Positions 1 through 6,746 of a DNA stretch of 7,805 nt are shown piece by piece. Within the stretch, counting starts at the first letter, position 1. Every line of letters starts with the position of its first letter. Location of the stretch: the NCBI GenBank assembly GCA_013044305.1, contig JABEUT010000064.1:1-7805 (forward strand), in the 5' to 3' direction. The stretch is from Bacteroidia bacterium. GTDB lineage: Bacteria > Bacteroidota > Bacteroidia > JABEUT01. The notes under the pieces are model-generated. The model saw nothing but the letters and a program-made list of their open reading frames with translations. It searched no databases and was not told the DNA's origin. The position numbers and the translations under genes are program-made.

Positions 1-11
1 AAAATAGAAAA

Positions 12-1109
12 ATGAATAAAAAACTTTTTTTTATCCTTCCGATATCCGCACTACTGTTTGCAGGCTGTGGTTCCAAAAAGGAAGAAAAAATAGAGGCCTT
101 GCCCGATGACGAAGTAAAACTGACCGGCGAGCAGATGAAGCAGATAAGCCTTGATACCGCGAGGCTGCAGGAGGAAATTACCGACCTGCAATTAAGCGGA
201 AGGGTAGATTTTAATCAGGACGACGTACTGCCGGTTTTCGGTTTCGCAAGCGGCAATGTACTCGAAGTAAATGCCTCCCTCGGCGACCACGTTGCCAAAG
301 GGCAGGTGCTTGCCATTGTGCGAAGCGGTGACCTGGGGAACTACCTTAGCCAGTATAATCAGGCAAAAGGACAGGTGGCCCTGAACAAACGAAACATGGA
401 CGTTGCCGAAGAACTTTACAAAACAAAGGTATACTCGCAGCTCCAGGTCCTGAACGCAAAAATAACATACAATGCATCGGTGGATAATTTAAAACAGTAC
501 GAAACCTACCTTAAGACCTATGGCATTAGCGACAGCTCCAAAGCCGCACCCGATTATAAAATTACAGCCCCGGTGAACGGGTTTGTTATTCAAAAATCCA
601 TTAACAAGGGTATGAATCTTTTGCCCGGCAGCAACAACAATTATTTTACGCTTTCCTCCCTGTCCACGGTTTGGATAAAGGCCAACCTCTACGAAGAGGA
701 CCTGCAACAGGTGAAGGAAGGCGATTCTGTAAACGTGCAAGTGTTTGCCTTACCCGACACGGTTTTCAAAGGTGTTATTTCTAAAATAAATTATGTGCTC
801 GACTCCTCTTCGGGCACCCTGCAGGCGCGTATAGTATTGAATAACCCCGGGCAGCTTTTGAAGCCCAATATGCTGGCAGAAGTGAAGGTGCATATTGACG
901 GGCACTGCAAAGCCATTGCCGTGCCTAAAGATGCGGTGGTTTTATATGAAAATGTATATTATGTAATGGTTAGGCGCCGCGACAATGTGTTCGAAAGAAA
1001 GGCGGTGAAATTGAAAAATTGCAGCGGTGGAGTTTGCTATATCGCCGCAGGAATTGGACCCGGAGATGTTGTGGTAAATAAAGGAGCCATCTATGTTTTA
1101 GGGCAGTAA
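12..1109 (+). CDS. RND efflux periplasmic adaptor lipoprotein (HlyD/CusB-type membrane fusion protein)
   Basis: This protein should bridge the RND pump encoded next to it and an outer-membrane channel, forming the periplasmic part of a tripartite cation exporter. It is 365 residues long. Residues 1-19 are a lipoprotein signal with a lipobox ending FAGC (Cys19), so it is likely lipid-anchored. A first lipoyl half (about 70-105, with GDHVAKGQVL), a short alpha-hairpin (about 106-175) and a second lipoyl half (about 183-215, with ITAPVNGFV) follow. A beta-barrel (about 215-292) and a membrane-proximal domain (about 295-365) complete the usual order. Odd: H298-C299 and a Cys pair, C337 and C342 (motif CSGGVC), lie in the C-terminal domain and could bind metal or form a disulfide; this is inference. 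The start is preceded by A-rich sequence without a Shine-Dalgarno site, usual for Bacteroidota. The pump gene begins 13 bp downstream. The family is clear; the substrate is not proven. Confidence 0.93.
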   Translation: MNKKLFFILPISALLFAGCGSKKEEKIEALPDDEVKLTGEQMKQISLDTARLQEEITDLQLSGRVDFNQDDVLPVFGFASGNVLEVNASLGDHVAKGQVLAIVRSGDLGNYLSQYNQAKGQVALNKRNMDVAEELYKTKVYSQLQVLNAKITYNASVDNLKQYETYLKTYGISDSSKAAPDYKITAPVNGFVIQKSINKGMNLLPGSNNNYFTLSSLSTVWIKANLYEEDLQQVKEGDSVNVQVFALPDTVFKGVISKINYVLDSSSGTLQARIVLNNPGQLLKPNMLAEVKVHIDGHCKAIAVPKDAVVLYENVYYVMVRRRDNVFERKAVKLKNCSGGVCYIAAGIGPGDVVVNKGAIYVLGQ

Positions 1110-1122
1110 TTAGCTAAGAAAA

Positions 1123-4100
1123 ATGAAAAAGCTGGTAAAAGGAACCGTAACATTTGTTATCCTGAACAGGGGAGTCTTTCTTTCTCTCGCCCTGCTTGTG
1201 GGGGTAATAGGCGGGATATGCTTTAAAATGCAAACCATAGATGTGTATCCCGACATCACCCCTACTCAAGTAATCATTACCACACAGTGGACCGGCAAGA
1301 GTGCAGAAGAAGTGGAACGCCTCATTACCATTCCGCTGGAGTTAAGTCTTAACTCGGTACAGCAGAAAACGGTGATGCACTCCATTACCATGTTCGGATT
1401 GTCGCAGATAACAGTACTTTTTAATGATGAAATGGACGACTTTCACGCCAGATCAAATGTTACTAATGCCCTTGCCAATGTACAGCTGCCGCAGGGAGTA
1501 ACGCCGTATATAGCCCCTCCGTACAGTCCCGTAGGCGAGATATACAGGTACACCGTTGAAAGCAAAACGCGGTCCAAAATGGAACTGAAAACTTTGCAGG
1601 ACTGGGTAATTGACCATAAGCTGCGTGAAGCCGACGGAGTGGCGGATATAAATACCTACGGGGGGCAGAACAAAATGTATGAGGTAGCTGTTAATCCTTA
1701 TCTTTTAAACAAATATGGAATTACCGCCTTGGATGTATTTACAGCCCTCTCCAACAGCAACCTGAACTCCGGCGGCGATTATATTGAACAGGGGCAGCAA
1801 TCCTATGCGGTAAGGGGAATAGGCTTGCTTAAAGGAGTCGACGACATAAAAAATATAGTGATTAAGGTTTCCAGAGGCGTGCCGGTCTATGTAAGGAACG
1901 TAGCCGAGGTAGATGTAAATATGCTCCAGCGTCTGGGCAGGGTAGGTTTATCAAGGCGCCAGGGCGACTCTATTCATTCCGACAATGATGTTACTATGGG
2001 GGTGGTGGTGATGCGTAAGGGCGAGGATCCTGCCAAGGTTCTGCACAATGTGGAAGAAAAGGTGAAGGAGCTGAACACCTACATCCTCCCTCCTGATGTA
2101 AAAATAGTTCCCCATTATGAAAGATCCGAATTGATTAATTATGCGACCCATACCGTTTTGCGCAACCTGTTCGAAGGCATCTTTCTGGTGGTGGCCATCG
2201 TTTTTCTATTCCTTGCCGACTGGAGAACCACCCTGATTGTAAGCATTATCATTCCCCTCTCACTGGGGTTTGCTTTTATCTGCATGAAGTTAAAGGGTAT
2301 GCCCGTGAACCTCCTTTCGCTCGGCGCCATCGACTTCGGCATCATCATAGACGGGGCCGTGGTAATGGTGGAAGGCTGTGTGGTGGCCTTCGATAAAAAA
2401 TACCGCGAGCTGGGTAAAGAAAGGTTCAATAAACTAAGCAAGCACTCCATCATAAGGGATGTGGTGGTAGACCGGGGAAGCTCCATAGTCTTTGCCAAAT
2501 TCATCATACTCCTTTCGCTTCTGCCCATATTTACATTCCAGAAGGTGGAAGGTAAAATTTTTTCCCCCCTTGCCTATACGCTGGGTTTCGCCATGCTGGG
2601 TGCGGTGTTCTTTTATGTCACCCTGGTGCCTCCTCTTATGTGCTTTCTGCTGAAAAAAAATATATACAACAAACCGAACCCCGTAACGGACGGAATAGTA
2701 AACCTATACAGCAAAGTGTTTACAATAGCATTTAAAAGGAAAAAGGTTGTATTGCTTTCAGCAATAGCATTATTGGCTGTAAGCATTTATTTGGTGCGTT
2801 TTATCGGTTCAGAATTCCTGCCGCATCTGGACGAAGGCGGAATGTGGATAAAGGCCCAGCTCCCGTTTGGTATTTCATTACATGATGCCACAGCCTTTGC
2901 AGACAGCATGCGAAAGGACCTAATCTCCTTTCCACAGGTGAAAACCGTAGTTACCCAAACAGGCAGGCCTGACGACGGCTCCGATCCTGAAGCATTTTCC
3001 GATGTGCAAAATAACGTAATACTCTTTGATGAAAAAAATTGGAATCCCCATATTTCAAAAGATTCTCTTACCGATGAAATGAGTGATCTGCTGAACAGGA
3101 AGTATCCGGGCGTGGTTTTTAACTTTTCACAATACATCCGGGACAACTTCGAGCAGGCGGTTTCGGGCTTCAATGCCGCCCTCGCCGCCAAAATAAGCGG
3201 ACCTGACCTGAACGTGTTGAATGACCTCGCAGTAAAAGTTTACGACAGGCTTAAAAATGTACGCGGAATGGAAGATGTGGGGATATTGAAAAATATAGGA
3301 CAGCCGGAAGTAAACATTAACCTTGACGAACAAAAGATGGCGCTATATGGTGTTACCGCTTCCGCAGCCACTACAATCATTCAGATGATAATTGCTGGTA
3401 TTCCGGCCACGCAAGTGCACGAGGGTGAACGGCTTTTCGATTTAAGGGTAAGATATGCACCGGAATATAGAAAACAGATCGAGCAGATCGGCGATGTAAT
3501 GGTACCAACAATAAATGGGGGCAGAATTCCGCTGAAGGAAATAGCTGATATTACCAAAACAACCGGTATCTCGTTCATTTACCGCGACAATAATATGCGC
3601 ATGATAGGCGTTAAATTCTCATGCAGGGGAAGGGACTTAGGAAGCACAATTACCGAAGGTCAGGAAAAAATAAAAGACATAATCGAGTCATTGCCAAAAG
3701 GCTATAAAATTTCATGGGTAGGAGAATACCAGGACAAAATGAGGGCACAGAACCACCTGCAGGTTGTGGTGCCGATATGCCTTGTGCTGGTTTTATTAAC
3801 CTTGCTTCTTGTATTCCGGAATGTAAAACTTGCCTTATTATACTTTCTTAATGTGCCTTTTGCCTTAGTTGGTGGTATTTTCGCATTACTTATAACACAA
3901 ACAAATTTCAGTATATCAGCCGGAATAGGCTTTATTGCCTTAATCGGTGTCTCCATACAGAACGGTATAATACTATTGAAACAGTTTATGCATAATCTGG
4001 AAGAGAAGCAAAATTTGCATCATGCGATTTACAATGGTGTTCATGAAAGGCTCCGTCCGGTGCTGATGACAGCTTTTATAGACATAGCAGGGCTTATTCC

Positions 4101-4257
4101 GGCGGCGCTAAGCCTTGCCATCGGCTCCGAAGCACAAAAACCTATTGCTATTGTTATGATTGGTGGATTGATTTCTGACGTTCTGTTGCAAATCCTCGTT
4201 CTTCCTGTGATATATTATATGGTAAGCAGGCGGAGGTATGAGACGACGGAAGGCTGA
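1123..4257 (+). CDS. Heavy-metal-efflux RND transporter, CzcA/CusA family
   Basis: This is the inner-membrane, proton-driven pump of a tripartite metal exporter. Its 1044 residues match the usual length of HME-RND proteins. TM1 is at about 12-34, followed by the first porter loop with the family signatures YPDITPTQV, AEEVERLITIPLE and GEIYRYTVE. TM2-TM3 span about 350-390. TM4 carries IDFGIIIDGAVVMVE, giving D404, D410 and E417, which correspond to the proton/cation triad D402/D408/E415 of CzcA. A second porter loop and TM8-TM12 follow, including PFALVGGIFALL and HERLRPVLMTAF. By eye alignment with remembered E. coli CusA, the copper-binding Met573 and Met672 positions are Gln and Pro here, so a divalent cation is likelier than Cu(I)/Ag(I). 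It is certainly co-transcribed with the adaptor gene, being 13 bp after it. The outer-membrane channel gene is not in the window. The frame is intact, with no sign of decay. Confidence 0.96.
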   Translation: MKKLVKGTVTFVILNRGVFLSLALLVGVIGGICFKMQTIDVYPDITPTQVIITTQWTGKSAEEVERLITIPLELSLNSVQQKTVMHSITMFGLSQITVLFNDEMDDFHARSNVTNALANVQLPQGVTPYIAPPYSPVGEIYRYTVESKTRSKMELKTLQDWVIDHKLREADGVADINTYGGQNKMYEVAVNPYLLNKYGITALDVFTALSNSNLNSGGDYIEQGQQSYAVRGIGLLKGVDDIKNIVIKVSRGVPVYVRNVAEVDVNMLQRLGRVGLSRRQGDSIHSDNDVTMGVVVMRKGEDPAKVLHNVEEKVKELNTYILPPDVKIVPHYERSELINYATHTVLRNLFEGIFLVVAIVFLFLADWRTTLIVSIIIPLSLGFAFICMKLKGMPVNLLSLGAIDFGIIIDGAVVMVEGCVVAFDKKYRELGKERFNKLSKHSIIRDVVVDRGSSIVFAKFIILLSLLPIFTFQKVEGKIFSPLAYTLGFAMLGAVFFYVTLVPPLMCFLLKKNIYNKPNPVTDGIVNLYSKVFTIAFKRKKVVLLSAIALLAVSIYLVRFIGSEFLPHLDEGGMWIKAQLPFGISLHDATAFADSMRKDLISFPQVKTVVTQTGRPDDGSDPEAFSDVQNNVILFDEKNWNPHISKDSLTDEMSDLLNRKYPGVVFNFSQYIRDNFEQAVSGFNAALAAKISGPDLNVLNDLAVKVYDRLKNVRGMEDVGILKNIGQPEVNINLDEQKMALYGVTASAATTIIQMIIAGIPATQVHEGERLFDLRVRYAPEYRKQIEQIGDVMVPTINGGRIPLKEIADITKTTGISFIYRDNNMRMIGVKFSCRGRDLGSTITEGQEKIKDIIESLPKGYKISWVGEYQDKMRAQNHLQVVVPICLVLVLLTLLLVFRNVKLALLYFLNVPFALVGGIFALLITQTNFSISAGIGFIALIGVSIQNGIILLKQFMHNLEEKQNLHHAIYNGVHERLRPVLMTAFIDIAGLIPAALSLAIGSEAQKPIAIVMIGGLISDVLLQILVLPVIYYMVSRRRYETTEG

Positions 4258-4339
4258 AAACCATGTTTCGCCGCGATTCAAAATTACCGCCTTCGCGATA
4301 TAAATTTGATTAACAGGCAAATGCAATAGAAATATTTAT

Positions 4340-4347
4340 TACTTTTG
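4340..4347 (+). promoter_or_regulatory. Bacteroidota -7 promoter element (TACTTTTG) for the beta-barrel gene
   Basis: TACTTTTG matches the TAnnTTTG -7 consensus of the Bacteroidota primary sigma factor exactly and is followed by GCAGCC. No good TTG -33 element is seen 19-21 bp upstream; the nearest TTTG, at 4305-4308, is 31 bp away, too far. Transcription should start at about 4350-4353, giving a 5' untranslated leader of roughly 50 nt before the ATG at 4404. The start site is inferred from spacing. Confidence 0.65.
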
Positions 4348-4351
4348 CAGC

Positions 4352-4372
4352 CCTTTAATATTTTGTTAAAGG
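4352..4372 (+). repeat. Perfect 7-bp inverted repeat at the predicted 5' end of the barrel-protein mRNA
   Basis: CCTTTAA (4352-4358) and TTAAAGG (4366-4372) are perfect inverted repeats around a 7-nt loop. They start at the predicted +1, so the RNA could form a 5'-terminal stem-loop, or the DNA could be an operator for a dimeric repressor. It is not an intrinsic terminator: no U-tract follows. A second small hairpin, ATTG-AAAA-CAAT closed by two GC pairs across a one-base bulge (4371-4387), shares GG 4371-4372 with the first, so the two would be mutually exclusive. The function is inference. Confidence 0.45.
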
Positions 4373-4403
4373 AATTGAAAACAATCCAATTAAAACGAAA
4401 ATT

Positions 4404-5255
4404 ATGAAAGCCCCCGTTATAATATCCATTTCATTTATGCTCTTCCTGTCGCATCATGGCCTTGCCCAGCTCGCTTTCGGAGGGGAGGATAAAGGTTTTA
4501 TGATCGGCTTTAATCTGGGCAAAAATGCTCCGCTTGCAGGCTATGGCAGCACCAGTCAGTCGCATTTACCGCTGGGAGGCATAAGCAAGTCCGACACCAA
4601 TTCATTAAGCGGTTATGCCGGCACTCAATCGAGCTTTCATTACGATATATATGCCGGATACCGTATTTTTCCTCATTTAGGACTTATGGTTGCCTGCAAC
4701 GAAGATTTTAACAGGTTCGACATACAAACAGTCAACTCGCAGTACAGGTCGCTGCTATCGACCGAACAGGTAAACGCAATGAGCGGCGACAACTTTAATA
4801 TAACCCAATTCCTTGCCGGCCCGTATCTCTGCTTTCCCCTGTCTGTAAGCGGGTCCAATGCCGATGACGGCAAGAGCCACTCATTTCATCTGAACCCGGT
4901 AAGAACCAATACCAGTCTGGAAATTAGAGTGCTTGTAGGATTAACCACCGCAAATTATCCGGCTATTTACTACAGCGGAATATCCGAAACCACCCTCTAT
5001 TCGTTTGGCGAAGGAAGAGGATTTGGCTATTTCGGAAGCGCCGGAATCAAATATGAAATAGTTGACGGTATTGCCATTCATCTGGATGTAAATTATGAAG
5101 GCTCCTCGGTTACCTATCCCAACTACAGCGTACTAAATTATTACAACCCCAATACCATGCCGCCTTACACCTATACGCCCAATACGTACAATACACCAAA
5201 AACAATGACAATTGGTTTATTTCAGGCCACCCTGGGATTTTCACTCGAACTATAG
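4404..5255 (+). CDS. Outer-membrane beta-barrel protein of unknown function
   Basis: I do not recognise a specific family. The 283-residue product starts with a Sec signal peptide (residues 1-21 or 22, cleaved near GLA-QL). The mature part has alternating aromatic/glycine strands typical of small outer-membrane barrels, for example FMIGFNLG, YDIYAGYRIFPHLGLMV, GYFGSAGIKYEI and IAIHLDVNYE, and ends in strand-like GLFQATLGFSLEL. It resembles the general OMP beta-barrel domains common in Bacteroidota. Residues about 240-268 are rich in Tyr, Asn, Pro and Thr, with the near-repeated units YNPNTMPP and YTPNTYNTP; this is probably a surface loop between the last strands. The gene has its own likely promoter (4340-4347) and no Shine-Dalgarno site. 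It sits between the efflux operon and the kinase gene (42 bp to the kinase start), but nothing in the sequence proves a link with either. Possible roles include small-molecule passage or adhesion; none can be chosen. Confidence 0.8.
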   Translation: MKAPVIISISFMLFLSHHGLAQLAFGGEDKGFMIGFNLGKNAPLAGYGSTSQSHLPLGGISKSDTNSLSGYAGTQSSFHYDIYAGYRIFPHLGLMVACNEDFNRFDIQTVNSQYRSLLSTEQVNAMSGDNFNITQFLAGPYLCFPLSVSGSNADDGKSHSFHLNPVRTNTSLEIRVLVGLTTANYPAIYYSGISETTLYSFGEGRGFGYFGSAGIKYEIVDGIAIHLDVNYEGSSVTYPNYSVLNYYNPNTMPPYTYTPNTYNTPKTMTIGLFQATLGFSLEL

Positions 5256-5285
5256 ATAATTTATTCATCCCGTCCTTCATTCTCC

Positions 5286-5293
5286 TATTTTTG
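5286..5293 (+). promoter_or_regulatory. Bacteroidota -7 promoter element (TATTTTTG) directly before the kinase start codon
   Basis: TATTTTTG matches TAnnTTTG and is followed by GCAAC and then the ATG at 5298, only 4 bp between the element and the start codon. It shares 9 of 10 bases (TAyTTTTGCA) with the element at 4340. A weak -33 candidate, TTTA at 5260-5263, lies 22 bp upstream. Since the -7 element usually ends about 4 nt before +1, transcription should start at or next to the A of the ATG, giving a leaderless mRNA. This is inferred from the motif; no start site has been mapped. Confidence 0.6.
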
Positions 5294-5297
5294 CAAC

Positions 5298-6746
5298 ATG
5301 AAAGTAAAGAACAGGCTTGCTCTGCAATTTACACTCATGTTTGCGATATTGCTGTTTATTGTATTGTCGGGAATCTTCATCTCGGTAGACAGGAACAGAA
5401 AGAACAGTTTTTACTCCAAACTGGATTACCGCGCCCTTATTGTCGGCGAATTATATCTGGCGCAGGACAACATGACTAACGAACAATTCAGGAAAGTAAT
5501 TCAGATATACCCGCAAACGCTGTCGCACGAAACAACCCGCATTTACAACGACAGATACCACAGCATACTCATCAGGGAAGATTCAGTGAGCTGGTCGAAC
5601 GCCAACCTGAAAAACATACATTCTTCGCTTAAATTTATTCAGGAAGACACCCTTGTTGCCAAACCGGGTGATGCACTAAAAAAGCTTATCGGAGAGGTGA
5701 TTGAAAAGAAGAGGGTTCATCTTACGGAAAATAATTATCAGATAGCCGGGCTTTATTATCAGGATAACTCCGGAAATTTTGTGATCATTGCATCGGCCGT
5801 AGACGATGCAGGCCTTCAGGAGATGCACAGGCTGCTGCTAATTATGATTTTCTCCTACCTCTCGTCATTGGCAATCACTTTTGTTCTGGGCAGGATATTC
5901 GCAACCATTGCATTACAACCCATATTGAAAATAACCAACGACCTTAAAATAATCCGCAGCATAAGTTTGCACCGGCGGCTTACCATGTCCAGATACAAGA
6001 ACGACGAAATAAATAAACTTTCCGATGCCATAAATAACCTGCTTGAGCATCTGGAGCAGTCGTTCAGCGACCAGCAGTCGTTTATTTCCAATGCCTCGCA
6101 TGAACTCGGCACTCCCGTCACCAAGATATTGGGTACTGCAGAAGTGGCCTTAACCACCGGCAGAGACACAGAAGACTTCCGGCTTGCATTGCAAAACATT
6201 ATAACGGAATCGGAAAAACTGCACGAAATACTGAACAGCCTGCTGGAACTTGCACAGGCAGACGGCGACAACTCTTTATTCCAGAAGTTACGCCTCGATG
6301 AATTATTATGGGAAGCGGTGGACGAAACGGGGAATGCCATGAATGAAACTCCGAACAGCAGCGGGAGGATAAACGCCAATTACAATGCCCGGGATAACCC
6401 TGATGAGTATACGATTTCGGGCAACAGGCGGTTATTATTCATTGCCATAAGCAATATTTTAAAGAATGCCTTAAAATTTTCGGGCGATAAAACTATATCC
6501 TGTAATGTACGAAGCGACAGAACTGAAGTTTCCATAGATATTGAGGATATGGGAGTAGGGATACCCGAAAGTGAGGTGGTGAATATATTCAAACCTTTTT
6601 ACCGTGCTGCCAATGCCTCTGCCCATAGGGGTATGGGTATCGGTCTTTCCCTGGCGGAAAAAATTATCAGGCTGCATAACGGAACCATACATGTGCGGTC
6701 GGTACTGGGCAAAGGAACAACCTTTACAATTACTTTCAGCAAGTAA
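5298..6746 (+). CDS. HAMP-domain sensor histidine kinase (orphan in this window)
   Basis: This is a membrane sensor kinase that should autophosphorylate on His268 and pass the phosphate to a response regulator. It has 482 residues: TM1 (9-30), a periplasmic sensor region of about 145 residues (31-176) with no recognised ligand motif, TM2 (179-204), HAMP (about 200-253, with P208) and a HisKA dimerisation domain with SHELGTP (S267-P273). The HATPase domain has an N-box (NILKNALKFS, N386 and N390), a DMGVGIP box (D417, G419, G421), an FKPFYRA F-box and a glycine box GMGIGLS (G445, G447, G449). H+3 is Gly271 where most relatives have Arg, an unusual change. The start at 5298 gives the usual short cytoplasmic N-terminus before TM1. 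The gene has its own promoter and probably a leaderless mRNA. No response regulator is adjacent, so the partner is elsewhere. The CusS/CzcS-like architecture and the nearby efflux genes hint at metal sensing, but this is only inference. Confidence 0.93.
   Translation: MKVKNRLALQFTLMFAILLFIVLSGIFISVDRNRKNSFYSKLDYRALIVGELYLAQDNMTNEQFRKVIQIYPQTLSHETTRIYNDRYHSILIREDSVSWSNANLKNIHSSLKFIQEDTLVAKPGDALKKLIGEVIEKKRVHLTENNYQIAGLYYQDNSGNFVIIASAVDDAGLQEMHRLLLIMIFSYLSSLAITFVLGRIFATIALQPILKITNDLKIIRSISLHRRLTMSRYKNDEINKLSDAINNLLEHLEQSFSDQQSFISNASHELGTPVTKILGTAEVALTTGRDTEDFRLALQNIITESEKLHEILNSLLELAQADGDNSLFQKLRLDELLWEAVDETGNAMNETPNSSGRINANYNARDNPDEYTISGNRRLLFIAISNILKNALKFSGDKTISCNVRSDRTEVSIDIEDMGVGIPESEVVNIFKPFYRAANASAHRGMGIGLSLAEKIIRLHNGTIHVRSVLGKGTTFTITFSK

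Noticed and set aside
67..95. Lys/Glu-rich stretch after the lipobox Cys (CGSKKEEK), resembling a Bacteroidota surface-lipoprotein export signal
   Set aside because: The spacing from the Cys is not the usual one, and an RND adaptor has to stay in the periplasm; charged linkers after the Cys are common in these adaptors.
2139..2528. Long reverse-strand open frames opposite the pump gene (also 2787-3191) and opposite the kinase gene (5855-6379)
   Set aside because: They lie fully inside well-supported genes and their translations are low-quality Ser/Met/Arg-rich sequence without recognisable domains, as expected for antisense shadows.
3474..3490. Short direct repeat CAGATCG in the pump gene
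   Set aside because: It encodes an ordinary QIEQIG segment and is only a 7-bp coincidence.
4272..4297. CGCGA / TCGCG inverted repeat after the pump gene, considered as a terminator
   Set aside because: Only 5 bp of stem with a 16-nt loop and no U-tract.
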